Shown here piece after piece: positions 32,998 to 42,225 of a DNA stretch of 64,000 nt. The number at the start of each line of letters is the position of its first letter. Position 1 is the first letter of the stretch. Both the position numbers and the translations under genes were made by a program. The DNA comes from an uncultured Gemmataceae bacterium. Its GTDB lineage: Bacteria > Planctomycetota > Planctomycetia > Gemmatales > Gemmataceae. The notes under the pieces are model-generated. The model did no database searches and was not told where the DNA came from. It saw only the letters and a list, made by a program, of their open reading frames with translations. The stretch is taken from contig CALDUY010000002.1 of NCBI GenBank assembly GCA_937923405.1, positions 62,001-126,000 of the forward strand, in the 5' to 3' direction.

Positions 32998-35784
32998 CTA
33001 CCGCAGTTCCTCGATCGCCGCGTCCACCTTTTGCCGCAGTTTCGCGTACCTCGTCCAGTTCTTTTGTTCGCGTTCCCCCAGGCGGAAGCTACTCAGCACT
33101 TCGTCCAGCACCGCGCGGCCTCGGGCAGAGTTTTTCTCCCGCGACAACCGTTCCAGCGTCAACAAGCGTCGGTAGTCGTCGAGTCCCTCGCGCAGCTGCT
33201 CGAAATGCACTGTGGGAATCAGTTCGCCTTCGGGACTGGCGTAGCACCAAGCGTAGTCGTCCTCGCGACAGTCCAAAGCGTAATTGGGATCGCCCGCGAC
33301 GATGTTCCAGTGCCACGACAGACGGAACTTCATCCGATACTGCTTGGCGGCTTTGTACAGATAAAAACCGTAGGTCCAGCGATTGCCGCCGTTGTAGAAC
33401 GCCCAGTCGCCGCCGACCGAGTGGAGGGCCTGCACGCCCGCCTCATCGTGGTCGTTCCAGTTGGCGATATGCAATGCTTTAGAGAAGCGGAAGTGCGGGT
33501 CGTTGCGGTTTGTCCCCCGAAACGAGGTGGCCGCGGTGAAGTACGGCGGTCCCTTGGGGAAGGCTCGTCGGAACGCCTCGGCATTCTCTGAGCCGCGAAT
33601 CAGCTCGTCGCCGAGCGGCTCGTCGCCGAGGTTCCAGTAGATCGGCAACCAATCGGCCTGCTCGGCATGTCGCTGGATCGCGCCGAAGACACGAGCGACA
33701 AATTCGCTGTAATCGCGGAATCCCGCATCGCGCATCGCCGACTCGTCCTTCTTGTACAACTCCAGGCCGATCAGCGGGCAGTAGGTCACAACCGGCTGGC
33801 GGAAGCCTTCCTCACGGAACATCTGCATCTGGGCATCGCCTCGGGAAAAGTCGAGACGTGGCTGGCCATTCTCGAACCCTCGGTAGGTCAGGATCGGCAA
33901 GCCGCTAGCGGTAGTAAAGCCATATTCGCGGAGTTTGCGGAGCGATTTTTTCGCCATCTGCTGGTTCCAGTCGGCAGACTCCTCAGCGTACCAGGGCAGG
34001 TCGATGGTGTGCCCCCAGGGACCAACGGGAATGTCCACTTCGTCGAGCGTGCCCTGACGCACGGTGAAACGCAGCGGCAACGTCAACGGCTTGCCGTTCT
34101 GAGGCGTGAGGGTGACTTGGCCTTCATAGACTCCGGGCTGAGCAGTCGTCGGGACGCGCATCGTCAACCAGAAAGTGCGCGTCACCTCGGCGGGAACCGG
34201 CGCGGACGCTCCCGGAATCAACCGGCGCGGACGAAGGGTGTAGACGCTGCCCTCCGCCGTCACGCGCGTGATCCGATGCTGGACATGATGGATCGCTAGT
34301 GTAGAGCAAGGGAGGGTCGCTCGTCCTGGGCCGACGAGATCAGTCGCGCTGACTGTCACTGTGCCTAGATCGCGCAGCGGATAGATGGACACCGTCAGCG
34401 GTTCATACTCTCCGGCGAAAGCGCTGCCGGTCAGCTGGGTGATCTGCTCTGTGGCGTCGGGCCGGTCGTTGGAGTAAACCTCTTGCATGTAATCTCGGGC
34501 GAAGGCAAGGAAGCCGCGATCTTGCTCGCTGGCCGTCGGCTGAGGTTTGTCGAACGGCGGTTGATGGATCACGCGCTTAAAGGCGTTGTTGAAATGGAAA
34601 CGCCGCCGCTTCTGCACAAAGTCGAGAAACTTCTTTCCCTCGTCCGCCTTGTCGGCGGGATAGACGACGATCGCCGAGACACAACAGGCCCAGTTCTCGC
34701 CCTCAAAGTCGAGATTGAGCTGTCCGTCGCGCACGTCGGCGATGAGATGCTTCTCGCGGAAATAGGGAATCTGGTAACGGTCGAAGGTGTTGTGTTCAGG
34801 CAAATCCTCACGATCGGCGAAGCGGAAGTAGCGTCGGCGGAACGAAGCGAGATCCATCGTCTCCTCGTGGCGTACTCCCTCAACGAGGACAGCTCGTCGG
34901 CGATAGCGTTGCACCTCGCCCCAGTAGCCCGAGGGAGAGTCGAGGTTGACGAAGACGTGATACTTGCCGTTGGGCAGATCGATGGCCAAGCCGCCCTGTT
35001 CAAGGCAGAGAAAATCGCGATACAGCGGGTCGGGTTGCAAGGCGTCGAAGCCGCGCCAGATGCGGGCCTTTTTCCATCCGAAGCCACGTTCGGACGTGTA
35101 GTCCTTCGAGGGATCGAGGGGTTGGAAGCCTTCCATCAGCGGCGAGCCAGCCGGTCCCACGTCGAAGGCCCACAGGCCGTCGAAACGCATCCGTTGCGGT
35201 TCCGTGTCACGACAAAGACGGAGATTGTCGAGGTACAATGGTGCTGGATTGCCATCTTCTAGTGCGAAGACCAGCCGGGTGATGGCATTCACTTGCAGGG
35301 CTCGTCCAGGCCGCGACTTCTCGCCGACGTACAGAGCGGTCGGCACGACCAGCGTGCTAGCCCCCGGCGGCACTACCGTGGTGTAATTCACTCGCGTCCA
35401 GTAGTCGCGTGTTTGGCGATCACGAATTTCGATGGTGAGCGGCAGGGGCTGTTTGGCCGGCGTGTAGACATCCACTTCGAGAAAGTCGTAGCCACTCCAG
35501 TTCTGCGCCGCGTCTAGACTGGCATAGCCGCGATCCAGTCGCAGAGCGTACTTGCCGTCAGTGGCGTGTTCGGTGACAAGGCGTCCTCCTGAGAACGGAT
35601 TACGATCTTCAAAGGAGGTGATGAGTTTCACTTCGGGACCGTCGGCTCCAGACTCGGATTCTAAGGAAGCCTCTGGGGTCACCTGTAGCAAACAGCAGAG
35701 CAGCAGCACTGAAGCTGTCGCCTCCAACAGCGTCCGGCGCGACCGGCGTGAAGGCAATAGGTTGGGAGGTTTGGACGCATTCAT
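32998..35784 (-). CDS. Secreted DUF4091-like / glycoside-hydrolase-like protein
   Basis: 928 aa with an N-terminal Arg-rich signal peptide (RRTLLEATASVLLLCCLLQ). After it, a carbohydrate-binding-like beta-sandwich (about 45-200: LITSFEDRNPF, LEVDVYTPAKQPLPL, LYLDNLRL), then a galactose-binding-like region, and a C-terminal TIM-barrel-like half with WNLGDEPLGDEL (near 710) and WHWNIVAGDPNYALDCREDDYAW. This resembles DUF4091 and GH123-like proteins. Acidic residues in GDEP are candidate catalytic groups. Likely acts on polysaccharide outside the inner membrane; substrate unknown. Confidence 0.72.
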   Translation of the reverse strand: MNASKPPNLLPSRRSRRTLLEATASVLLLCCLLQVTPEASLESESGADGPEVKLITSFEDRNPFSGGRLVTEHATDGKYALRLDRGYASLDAAQNWSGYDFLEVDVYTPAKQPLPLTIEIRDRQTRDYWTRVNYTTVVPPGASTLVVPTALYVGEKSRPGRALQVNAITRLVFALEDGNPAPLYLDNLRLCRDTEPQRMRFDGLWAFDVGPAGSPLMEGFQPLDPSKDYTSERGFGWKKARIWRGFDALQPDPLYRDFLCLEQGGLAIDLPNGKYHVFVNLDSPSGYWGEVQRYRRRAVLVEGVRHEETMDLASFRRRYFRFADREDLPEHNTFDRYQIPYFREKHLIADVRDGQLNLDFEGENWACCVSAIVVYPADKADEGKKFLDFVQKRRRFHFNNAFKRVIHQPPFDKPQPTASEQDRGFLAFARDYMQEVYSNDRPDATEQITQLTGSAFAGEYEPLTVSIYPLRDLGTVTVSATDLVGPGRATLPCSTLAIHHVQHRITRVTAEGSVYTLRPRRLIPGASAPVPAEVTRTFWLTMRVPTTAQPGVYEGQVTLTPQNGKPLTLPLRFTVRQGTLDEVDIPVGPWGHTIDLPWYAEESADWNQQMAKKSLRKLREYGFTTASGLPILTYRGFENGQPRLDFSRGDAQMQMFREEGFRQPVVTYCPLIGLELYKKDESAMRDAGFRDYSEFVARVFGAIQRHAEQADWLPIYWNLGDEPLGDELIRGSENAEAFRRAFPKGPPYFTAATSFRGTNRNDPHFRFSKALHIANWNDHDEAGVQALHSVGGDWAFYNGGNRWTYGFYLYKAAKQYRMKFRLSWHWNIVAGDPNYALDCREDDYAWCYASPEGELIPTVHFEQLREGLDDYRRLLTLERLSREKNSARGRAVLDEVLSSFRLGEREQKNWTRYAKLRQKVDAAIEELR

Positions 35785-35919
35785 GGTGACACCGGAAACG
35801 GCGAATTCCTCTGGCGAGTCTGTGGATATTGTACGGAGAGCGATGTCTTGTCGCGCGATAGAATCGTCTATGAGTCAGCCTGGTAGTCGTCCTACGAACC
35901 TCGAACCTTCAGCAGTATC

Positions 35920-36477
35920 ATGGATCCGCAAACGGTCATCGACGCCACTCGTCGGTGGATCTCCTCGGTGGTGATCGGCTTGAACTTGTGTCCGTTCGCA
36001 CGCAAGCCATTTCAGATGGAAAAAGTCCGTTATTCGGTCAGCGCAGCCACAGAGGCAGCCGCACTCTACGACGAGCTCGCCGCGGAGCTGAACTTTCTGA
36101 CGGCCACGCCGCGCCAGCAGGTGGAAACGACGCTGCTGATCCATCCATACACGCTGGGCGACTTTCTCGATTTCAACGACTTCCTAGGCGTAGCGGAGAA
36201 CCTCGTCAAACGGCTAGGACTGCGCGGCGTGATCCAGCTGGCCAGTTTTCACCCCCAGTATCAGTTCGCCGGTACCGATCCTGACGCGGTCGAGAACTAC
36301 ACCAATCGCTCACCCTATCCGATGCTGCATCTGTTACGCGAAATCAGCATCACTGAGGTCGCCGACCAACTCGATGAGGCCGAACTACTGGCCATTCCCC
36401 AGCGTAACATCGAGCAGCTTCGTCATCTAGGGATAAAGCAGATGCGAAAGCTACTCGAAGAAACCGCTGGGTTCTGA
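35920..36477 (+). CDS. DUF1415 family protein
   Basis: 185 aa, typical family length. Conserved features include W-x-x-x-V-IGLNLCPFA near the N-terminus, TTLLIHPYTLGDFLDFNDFL, and QLASFHPQYQFAG followed by ENYTNRSPYPMLHLLRE. The Cys in NLCPFA and the His in SFHP are invariant-looking. Widely conserved cytosolic protein of unknown activity. Divergent from the DUF4091-like gene; convergent with transketolase. Confidence 0.9.
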   Translation: MDPQTVIDATRRWISSVVIGLNLCPFARKPFQMEKVRYSVSAATEAAALYDELAAELNFLTATPRQQVETTLLIHPYTLGDFLDFNDFLGVAENLVKRLGLRGVIQLASFHPQYQFAGTDPDAVENYTNRSPYPMLHLLREISITEVADQLDEAELLAIPQRNIEQLRHLGIKQMRKLLEETAGF

Positions 36478-36486
36478 CCCGTTCGC

Positions 36487-38571
36487 TTACTTACCCAGCA
36501 CCTCGCGGGCGGCAGCGACGACGGCCTCGACAGTGAAGCCGAACTTCTTTTGTAACTCTTTCAGCGGCGCGCTGGCCCCGAACGTCTTCATACCGATCCG
36601 CTTACCTCTAGGCCCGACATATTCGCCCCAGCCAAAGGTGCTGGCCTGCTCGACCGACACGCGAGCAGTAACCGACTCGGGCAGCACCTGCTCGCGATAC
36701 TCCGGATGCTTGGAGCAGTAATGCTCGAACACCTCCCAGGAGGGCATGCTGACCACCCGCGAGGCGATACCAGCGGCGACGAGTTTCTCGTGCGCCTCGA
36801 CACAGAGAGATACTTCGCTACCTGTGGCCAGCAGCAACACTTCGGGCTTGCCTCCTGGAGCGTCGGCCAGAACATACGCGCCGCGATGCAGTCCCTCAGC
36901 GGAAGCATACTTGCTCCGGTCCAATGTCGGTAACGCCTGCCGGGTCAGGATCAACGCTACTGGTTCGTGCGACAGTTGCAGGAGAAATCGCCAAGCCTCG
37001 ACCACCTCATTAGCGTCACAGGGACGCAGGGTGATCAGTCCGGGAATGGAACGCAACCCAGCGAGATGCTCGATCGGTTGATGAGTGGGACCGTCCTCGC
37101 CGACACCGATGGAATCGTGCGTGAAGATGTAGATCACGGGGATTTCCATGATGGCGGCGAGGCGAATGGGAGCGCGGCCATAGTCGCTGAAGATGAGGAA
37201 GCCTGAGCCATACGGACGCACCTTGCACAGGGACAGGCCGTTGAGGATCGCGCCCATAGCATGTTCGCGGACGCCGAAATGCAGGTTGCGGCCATTCTCG
37301 GTGGCGGAGAAGCTAGGCAGGCCTTTGAGCAGGGTCTTGGTTGAGGGAGCCAGGTCCGCCGAGCCGCCCATCAGCCACGGGATGTTCTTGGCAAAGGCGT
37401 TCAGCACCTCGCCGCTACTGTCGCGGCTGGCCTTGCCTTTGGGATCGGCGGGATAGCTGGGGAGGTTCTTGTCCCACCCTTCGGGCAGCTGCCGCTTCTG
37501 CATCCGTTCCAACTGATCCGCCAATTCGGGATAGTCCTTCTTGTACCGTTCAAACAACGCAAACCAGGCGGTGCGTAGCTCCTTGCCGCGCTTGCCCATG
37601 CCGGCGGCGAAATGCTCGCGAACCCCGTCGGGGACGTAGAATTTTTCGTCGGGTTTGGGCCAGCCGTAGTTCTGCTTGGTCAGGCGGATTTCTTCCTCGC
37701 CCAGCGGTTCGCCGTGTGCCGCCGACGTGTCTTGCTTGTTGGGGGCCCCGTAAGCGATGTGGCTGTCGACGATGATGAGCGTGGGGCGATCCGTGGTCTT
37801 ATGGAAGACCTGAATGGCTCGTGAGAGCATGTCCAAATCGTTGGCATCGCCGACACGCAGTACGTTCCAGCCCAGGCCGAGGAAGCGAGTCGCCACGTCC
37901 TCGCTGAACGCCAGCGCTGTGTTGCCTTCGATGGTGATGTGATTGTTGTCGTAGATCCAACAGAGATTGGAGAGCTGTAAATGGCCGGCGAGAGAGGCGG
38001 CCTCGTTGGAAACACCTTCCATCATGCAGCCGTCGCCAGCGATGGCATAGACACGGTAGGTGAACAGATCATAGCCCGGCTTGTTGAAGTAGCTGGCCAT
38101 CCAGCGAGCGGCAATGGCCATGCCGACCGAGGTAGCGACTCCCTGACCGAGTGGGCCAGTCGTCGTCTCTACGCCCGAGGTCCAACGGTACTCCGGATGT
38201 CCCGGGCAGCGGCTGTCGAGCTGGCGGAAGCGTTTGATGTCATCCAACGGCACTGACAGTTCACCTAGCCGTTCGTACTTGGCGTTGACCGCCTTGACAC
38301 CGGTTAGATGCAACAGCGAGTACAACAGCATCGACGCATGCCCAGCGGAGAGGACGAAGCGATCGCGATCCGGCCAGATCGGATCGTCGGGATCAAAGCG
38401 GAGGAAGCGTTGCCATAAACAGTAGGCCACTGGGGCCAAAGCCATTGGCGTGCCGGGATGGCCAGAGTTGGCCGCCTGGACCGCATCCATCGACAGGGTG
38501 CGAATGGTGTTGATGGTCAACTGGGCCAGGGGATCGACCTGACGTTCAACGCGAGCAGACGAGCCGGACAT
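36487..38571 (-). CDS. tkt: Transketolase
   Basis: 694 aa from the ATG at 38571 (GAGGAG about 6 nt upstream). Thiamine-diphosphate signatures are present: SGHPGTPM near 40, GDGCMMEGVSNEAASLAGHL with the metal-binding region, and the second-domain HDSIGVGEDGPTHQPIEHLAGLR. Moves two-carbon ketol units between sugars in the cytosolic pentose phosphate pathway. The C-terminal domain is complete. Downstream in the same direction from the radical SAM gene (80 nt gap). Confidence 0.96.
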   Translation of the reverse strand: MSGSSARVERQVDPLAQLTINTIRTLSMDAVQAANSGHPGTPMALAPVAYCLWQRFLRFDPDDPIWPDRDRFVLSAGHASMLLYSLLHLTGVKAVNAKYERLGELSVPLDDIKRFRQLDSRCPGHPEYRWTSGVETTTGPLGQGVATSVGMAIAARWMASYFNKPGYDLFTYRVYAIAGDGCMMEGVSNEAASLAGHLQLSNLCWIYDNNHITIEGNTALAFSEDVATRFLGLGWNVLRVGDANDLDMLSRAIQVFHKTTDRPTLIIVDSHIAYGAPNKQDTSAAHGEPLGEEEIRLTKQNYGWPKPDEKFYVPDGVREHFAAGMGKRGKELRTAWFALFERYKKDYPELADQLERMQKRQLPEGWDKNLPSYPADPKGKASRDSSGEVLNAFAKNIPWLMGGSADLAPSTKTLLKGLPSFSATENGRNLHFGVREHAMGAILNGLSLCKVRPYGSGFLIFSDYGRAPIRLAAIMEIPVIYIFTHDSIGVGEDGPTHQPIEHLAGLRSIPGLITLRPCDANEVVEAWRFLLQLSHEPVALILTRQALPTLDRSKYASAEGLHRGAYVLADAPGGKPEVLLLATGSEVSLCVEAHEKLVAAGIASRVVSMPSWEVFEHYCSKHPEYREQVLPESVTARVSVEQASTFGWGEYVGPRGKRIGMKTFGASAPLKELQKKFGFTVEAVVAAAREVLGK

Positions 38572-38651
38572 GCCTTCTCCTCGAATGGGGTCGCATGGGT
38601 AATAGCGCGGCCTATTGTATGGAGAACCTCGGTCAGCTGCGACTCGCCGGC

Positions 38652-39470
38652 TCAATCGGTTGACATTAGCTGGAGCGACTCACTAGGCGGCGGGAAAAAT
38701 CCCTCTTCGGCCTCATACACCGTCAAAGTCCGTCGCAGCAGTTCGACACAGCGAAGGTAGTCGGCTTCGCTCCACTGGCGACGAGCCAGTTCCTGTCGAG
38801 CAGCTGGGCCAGTGTCCGCGCCGAACGGCGTGCGGGCTTGATGGAAGTGTTGCACCACCACGACGGCGGGGCGGCATGCCACCAGACGAGCGACGAACGC
38901 TTCCGGATCGCGAAGCGGCAACATCGGCGTGACACAGATGCCCACAGCCAGGCCCGCTTGTCGCAATGTCTCGACGGCGGCCCAGCGACGCTCCAACGGC
39001 GGCGCTTTCGGCTCGAAGGCACAGCGAACCTCTTCCTCATCGGTAGGAATCGACATATTCACCCGAAGAGAGCGAAATTGTCGTAATAGATCGACGTCAC
39101 GCACCACCAGCGGACCGCGTGTCTGTACCAGCAGCCGGGGTTGATGCGGGAGCATGGCGTCGAGAATGCCGCGGGTCAGTTTTAGGCTACGCTCGACCGG
39201 CACATAGGGATCGGTAACGCTACTAAGATAGACCGCCTGTCTCGCCACCTTGTGGGCCTGTCGCCGAGCTAGTTCGACGGCGTTGCTCTTGGCCACCAGC
39301 CAGCGGCCCCAGTCTTGGAGGGGGCGGCGATTCTGCGGTAGAAACGCCGCGTAGCAGTAGCTACAAGCGAAGGTGCAGCCCAGATAGGGGTTGCAGGTCC
39401 AGGCAAACCCGCCGCGCTGGATGAACCCCGTGGCCGGACTGAAGATACTCCGAGCGTTGACTTGTTCCAT
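38652..39470 (-). CDS. Radical SAM protein (SPL/Rv2578c-like)
   Basis: 272 aa. N-terminal cluster motif CTFACSYC (CxxxCxxC, Cys near 32, 36 and 39) preceded by NPYLGC, as in the spore photoproduct lyase-like Rv2578c family. The barrel continues through VYLSSVTDPYVPVE and VGICVTPMLPLRDP. Binds one 4Fe-4S and SAM; the reaction is not established for this subgroup. No DNA-repair neighbour. Confidence 0.85.
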   Translation of the reverse strand: MEQVNARSIFSPATGFIQRGGFAWTCNPYLGCTFACSYCYAAFLPQNRRPLQDWGRWLVAKSNAVELARRQAHKVARQAVYLSSVTDPYVPVERSLKLTRGILDAMLPHQPRLLVQTRGPLVVRDVDLLRQFRSLRVNMSIPTDEEEVRCAFEPKAPPLERRWAAVETLRQAGLAVGICVTPMLPLRDPEAFVARLVACRPAVVVVQHFHQARTPFGADTGPAARQELARRQWSEADYLRCVELLRRTLTVYEAEEGFFPPPSESLQLMSTD

Positions 39471-39502
39471 CGTGGAGACTCACCCTGCCTCGTACAGCTG
39501 GC

Positions 39503-40175
39503 TTATTTCTTCCGAGAACCTTTTCGTATCGGAGTCGGCAACTTCTCGAACAGTTGCCGAAGCGGCAACGAGAAGCCGAGAAGCAGCGAACCTCCCTTCA
39601 GAGTGTCTGTTGCTTCCAGCGTCTCACTGGCGTCTGGAGCCGTGTAGACCCTGACTGTTCGCTTTATCGGATCGACGAGCCACACCACCGAGGTGCCTGC
39701 GAGGAAATACTCTTTGAGTTTGCGGCGTATCTCGCCAGCTGTGTTGCTGACGCTGAGAATCTCGACTGCAAGATCGGGAGTCAACGAGGGGATCGGCTCA
39801 GTGGCGACTTTCCCCTGGGGAAACTTCTCCCAGCGAACAAAAGCGACATCCGGTACGCCGACCAGTTTGTTCATCAGACGAATGGTTCCCTGCTCACCAG
39901 TGATACAGCCCAGGTGGTGTTGTTGATTGTAGAGTTGAAAGGGCAAAAGCAATCTGCTGGGCAAGAAACGATTCCATGTAGCCCGCCGGGTTCTCCACGA
40001 GAACTCCCTCGATGAGTTCGCAGATCCGACCTGTTCGACGTTGAAAGGCCAACAGATGCTTTTCCGTCGCTTTGCCCGGAGTCGGTCGTAGCAACACTCG
40101 GCTAGCGGGAACATCACCTAGACTGGTTAACAGATCCGCGAGTGTGGCATCAGGCTGTGACCATAGGGGAGACAT
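39503..40175 (-). pseudogene. Uma2-family endonuclease-like gene, frameshifted
   Basis: An N-terminal half reads from the ATG at 40175 (GAGGAA before it): TLADLLTSLGDVPASRV, RICELIEGVLVE, FLAQQIAFALST. A C-terminal half continues in the next frame from about 39945: GEQGTIRLMNKLVGVPDVAF, LTPDLAVEILSVSN, IRRKLKEYFLAG, VVWLVDP. Together they match the Uma2/DUF820 restriction-nuclease-like fold (PD-(D/E)XK: PDLAVEI). A net +1 shift, one inserted or two deleted bases near 39930-39950, separates the halves. Probably inactive. Confidence 0.75.
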
Positions 40176-40385
40176 CGACAGGTTCCTCGGGGCGGTGGTG
40201 CGTCTCGGTGGCTGCATTATTGCCCAGACCAACGAGGTGTCGCAAGGGAAGGTCGAGTTGAGAGGTCCATCAGAAGAGCCGCTCTCTGAAGCGGTTGAAT
40301 TTCTTGTTCCATGGAAACGTCTTCGCTATGGTAGACGTGGCTTCCGAACCGGCCTGGGAAAGCACTAGATGGAGGATCCTTGTCG

Positions 40386-42224
40386 ATGCCTGAACGCCAG
40401 CGATTCACTCTGCACCTGCCCGGCCTGCTGAAAGTGCTGGCGGAACATCTCTATACCTCGAAAAAGGTCGGTATTCGCGAACTGATCCAGAACGCTCATG
40501 ACTCCTGCTTGCGTCGTAGGATCGAACTGGCGGAACCGCATTATCGACCACGCATCGACATCGAACTTGATGTTCCGGAACGCCTCATTACCATTCGCGA
40601 CAATGGCATCGGGCTGACAGAAGAGGAAATCGGATCGTATCTGGCGACGATTGGACGCGGCTACACCCGTGAGTTGCGAGAGCGGCTGGCTTTTTCCTCT
40701 CCGGAGGAGGCCGCCGAGCTGATCGGGCAGTTCGGCCTGGGCTTTCTCAGCGCCTTTCTCTTGGCGAGTGAAGTCACCTTGGTGACGCGCTCGGCACAGG
40801 GTGGGCCGGCTTTGCGCTGGTTCTCGACCGGCGATGAACACTACGAACTGCAATCCGGCCAGCGCGACGAGGTCGGCACCACGGTGCTGCTCCGTATCAA
40901 ACCCTCGGCCACATTCATTCTCAACGAGCAGGTGTTGCAGGAAGCTATTCGCACCTATGCAGAGTTTCTGACTATTCCAATCTATTTTAATGGTGAAGAA
41001 ACGCCCATCAACTTGATGACGGCTCCCTGGGAAAGTGACGATCCTCAGCAGGCGACGTTGGAGTACATTCGCCGAGCCTATCACGGTACCCGGCCACTTT
41101 GTGTGTTTCCGCTGCATCCTAGCCGTGTCAGCATCGGCCATGACTCGATCACCGTGCCGCTAGAGGGCTTTTTGTTCGTGCCGCCTGGCTCGGTGGCGTC
41201 GGTGCGGGAGTACGGCGATTTACGCATCTTCATTCGCCGCATGTTCATCTGTGAACGCGAGCGCGATCTGCTGCCGCCCTGGGCGCGGTTCGTGCGCGGC
41301 GTGATCGAGTGCCCGCTGTTGCAACCGACGGCCTCGCGCGAGAGCATTCATCAAGACGACAATTTCGATCTAGTTCGTCGGGCTATCGAAATGCAGTTAG
41401 GCCAAAGCGTGCAGCGACTGGCTCACGACGAACCAGCCACTTGGCGGAAGGTAGTGCGCGGTCATTCCGACGTCATCATTGGTTGGGCCGTCAGCGACTC
41501 CACCTTTTTTGATCGAGTCGAGGAGATTGTTCCCTTTCGCACCACGCGCGGTTCGCTCAGCTTACCGGAGTATCTCGATCTCTCCGGAGGGACAATCTAC
41601 TTTGTCACACGCGAACTAGGATCGCTGCAGGAACAGGTACTGGCCGAAGGTCGTGATGTGCCGGCCATCGATGCCTCGTGGTTTTCCGTTGTGCCGTTTC
41701 TGGAGATGTACGCTCAGCGGCATCCCGAGGTGAAACTGGTGCAACTGGACGGCGAATCGCAGCAACTGTTGCGACCGATTCCCGAGGGCCGCTTCGCGGA
41801 CTTACTGCGGTTCTTTCGCGGGCAAAACATACGGGCGGCGATGGCAGCCTTCAAGCCGAGCGAAGCACCGGCCCTGATGCTATACCCCCAAGGAGCGGAA
41901 TTAGTCCGTGAGGCGGAGGCGAGCCTGGAATCCGGCGACCTGCCCCCGCCGCTGGCCGGACTGGTGAGCCAGTACATCGAAAATCGCCTGGGCGATCGCG
42001 AGGAGTTAGCAGGGACGTTGTATCTCAACGCTAACAATCTGCTCATTCGCCGATTGACTGAGCAACCTCCTCCGCTGGAGACGCGCAACGCCGTGCTGAC
42101 GTTGGTCTATCAGTTAGCTCGGCTCTTTGCTGGCCGTATGCTCACGGCAGCAGACGTAGTCCACGCTTTTTCCGGAGTTACCCGCTCTCTACAGGGGCTA
42201 ATAGCGGCGCGATCCGAGGCATAA
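40386..42224 (+). CDS. HSP90-family (GHKL) ATPase
   Basis: 612 aa from the ATG at 40386 (GGAGG about 10 nt upstream). The Bergerat fold is complete: IRELIQNAHDSC (N-box, Asn near 36), IRDNGIGLT (DxGxG), and GQFGLGFLSAF (G2 box). A middle domain (about 220-410) and a C-terminal dimerisation-like region follow. The length matches HtpG, but sequence beyond the ATPase motifs is divergent, so it belongs to the HSP90-like proteins rather than classical HtpG. Cytosolic; clients unknown. Convergent with the response-regulator gene, 1 nt apart. Confidence 0.85.
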   Translation: MPERQRFTLHLPGLLKVLAEHLYTSKKVGIRELIQNAHDSCLRRRIELAEPHYRPRIDIELDVPERLITIRDNGIGLTEEEIGSYLATIGRGYTRELRERLAFSSPEEAAELIGQFGLGFLSAFLLASEVTLVTRSAQGGPALRWFSTGDEHYELQSGQRDEVGTTVLLRIKPSATFILNEQVLQEAIRTYAEFLTIPIYFNGEETPINLMTAPWESDDPQQATLEYIRRAYHGTRPLCVFPLHPSRVSIGHDSITVPLEGFLFVPPGSVASVREYGDLRIFIRRMFICERERDLLPPWARFVRGVIECPLLQPTASRESIHQDDNFDLVRRAIEMQLGQSVQRLAHDEPATWRKVVRGHSDVIIGWAVSDSTFFDRVEEIVPFRTTRGSLSLPEYLDLSGGTIYFVTRELGSLQEQVLAEGRDVPAIDASWFSVVPFLEMYAQRHPEVKLVQLDGESQQLLRPIPEGRFADLLRFFRGQNIRAAMAAFKPSEAPALMLYPQGAELVREAEASLESGDLPPPLAGLVSQYIENRLGDREELAGTLYLNANNLLIRRLTEQPPPLETRNAVLTLVYQLARLFAGRMLTAADVVHAFSGVTRSLQGLIAARSEA

Positions 42225-42225
42225 C

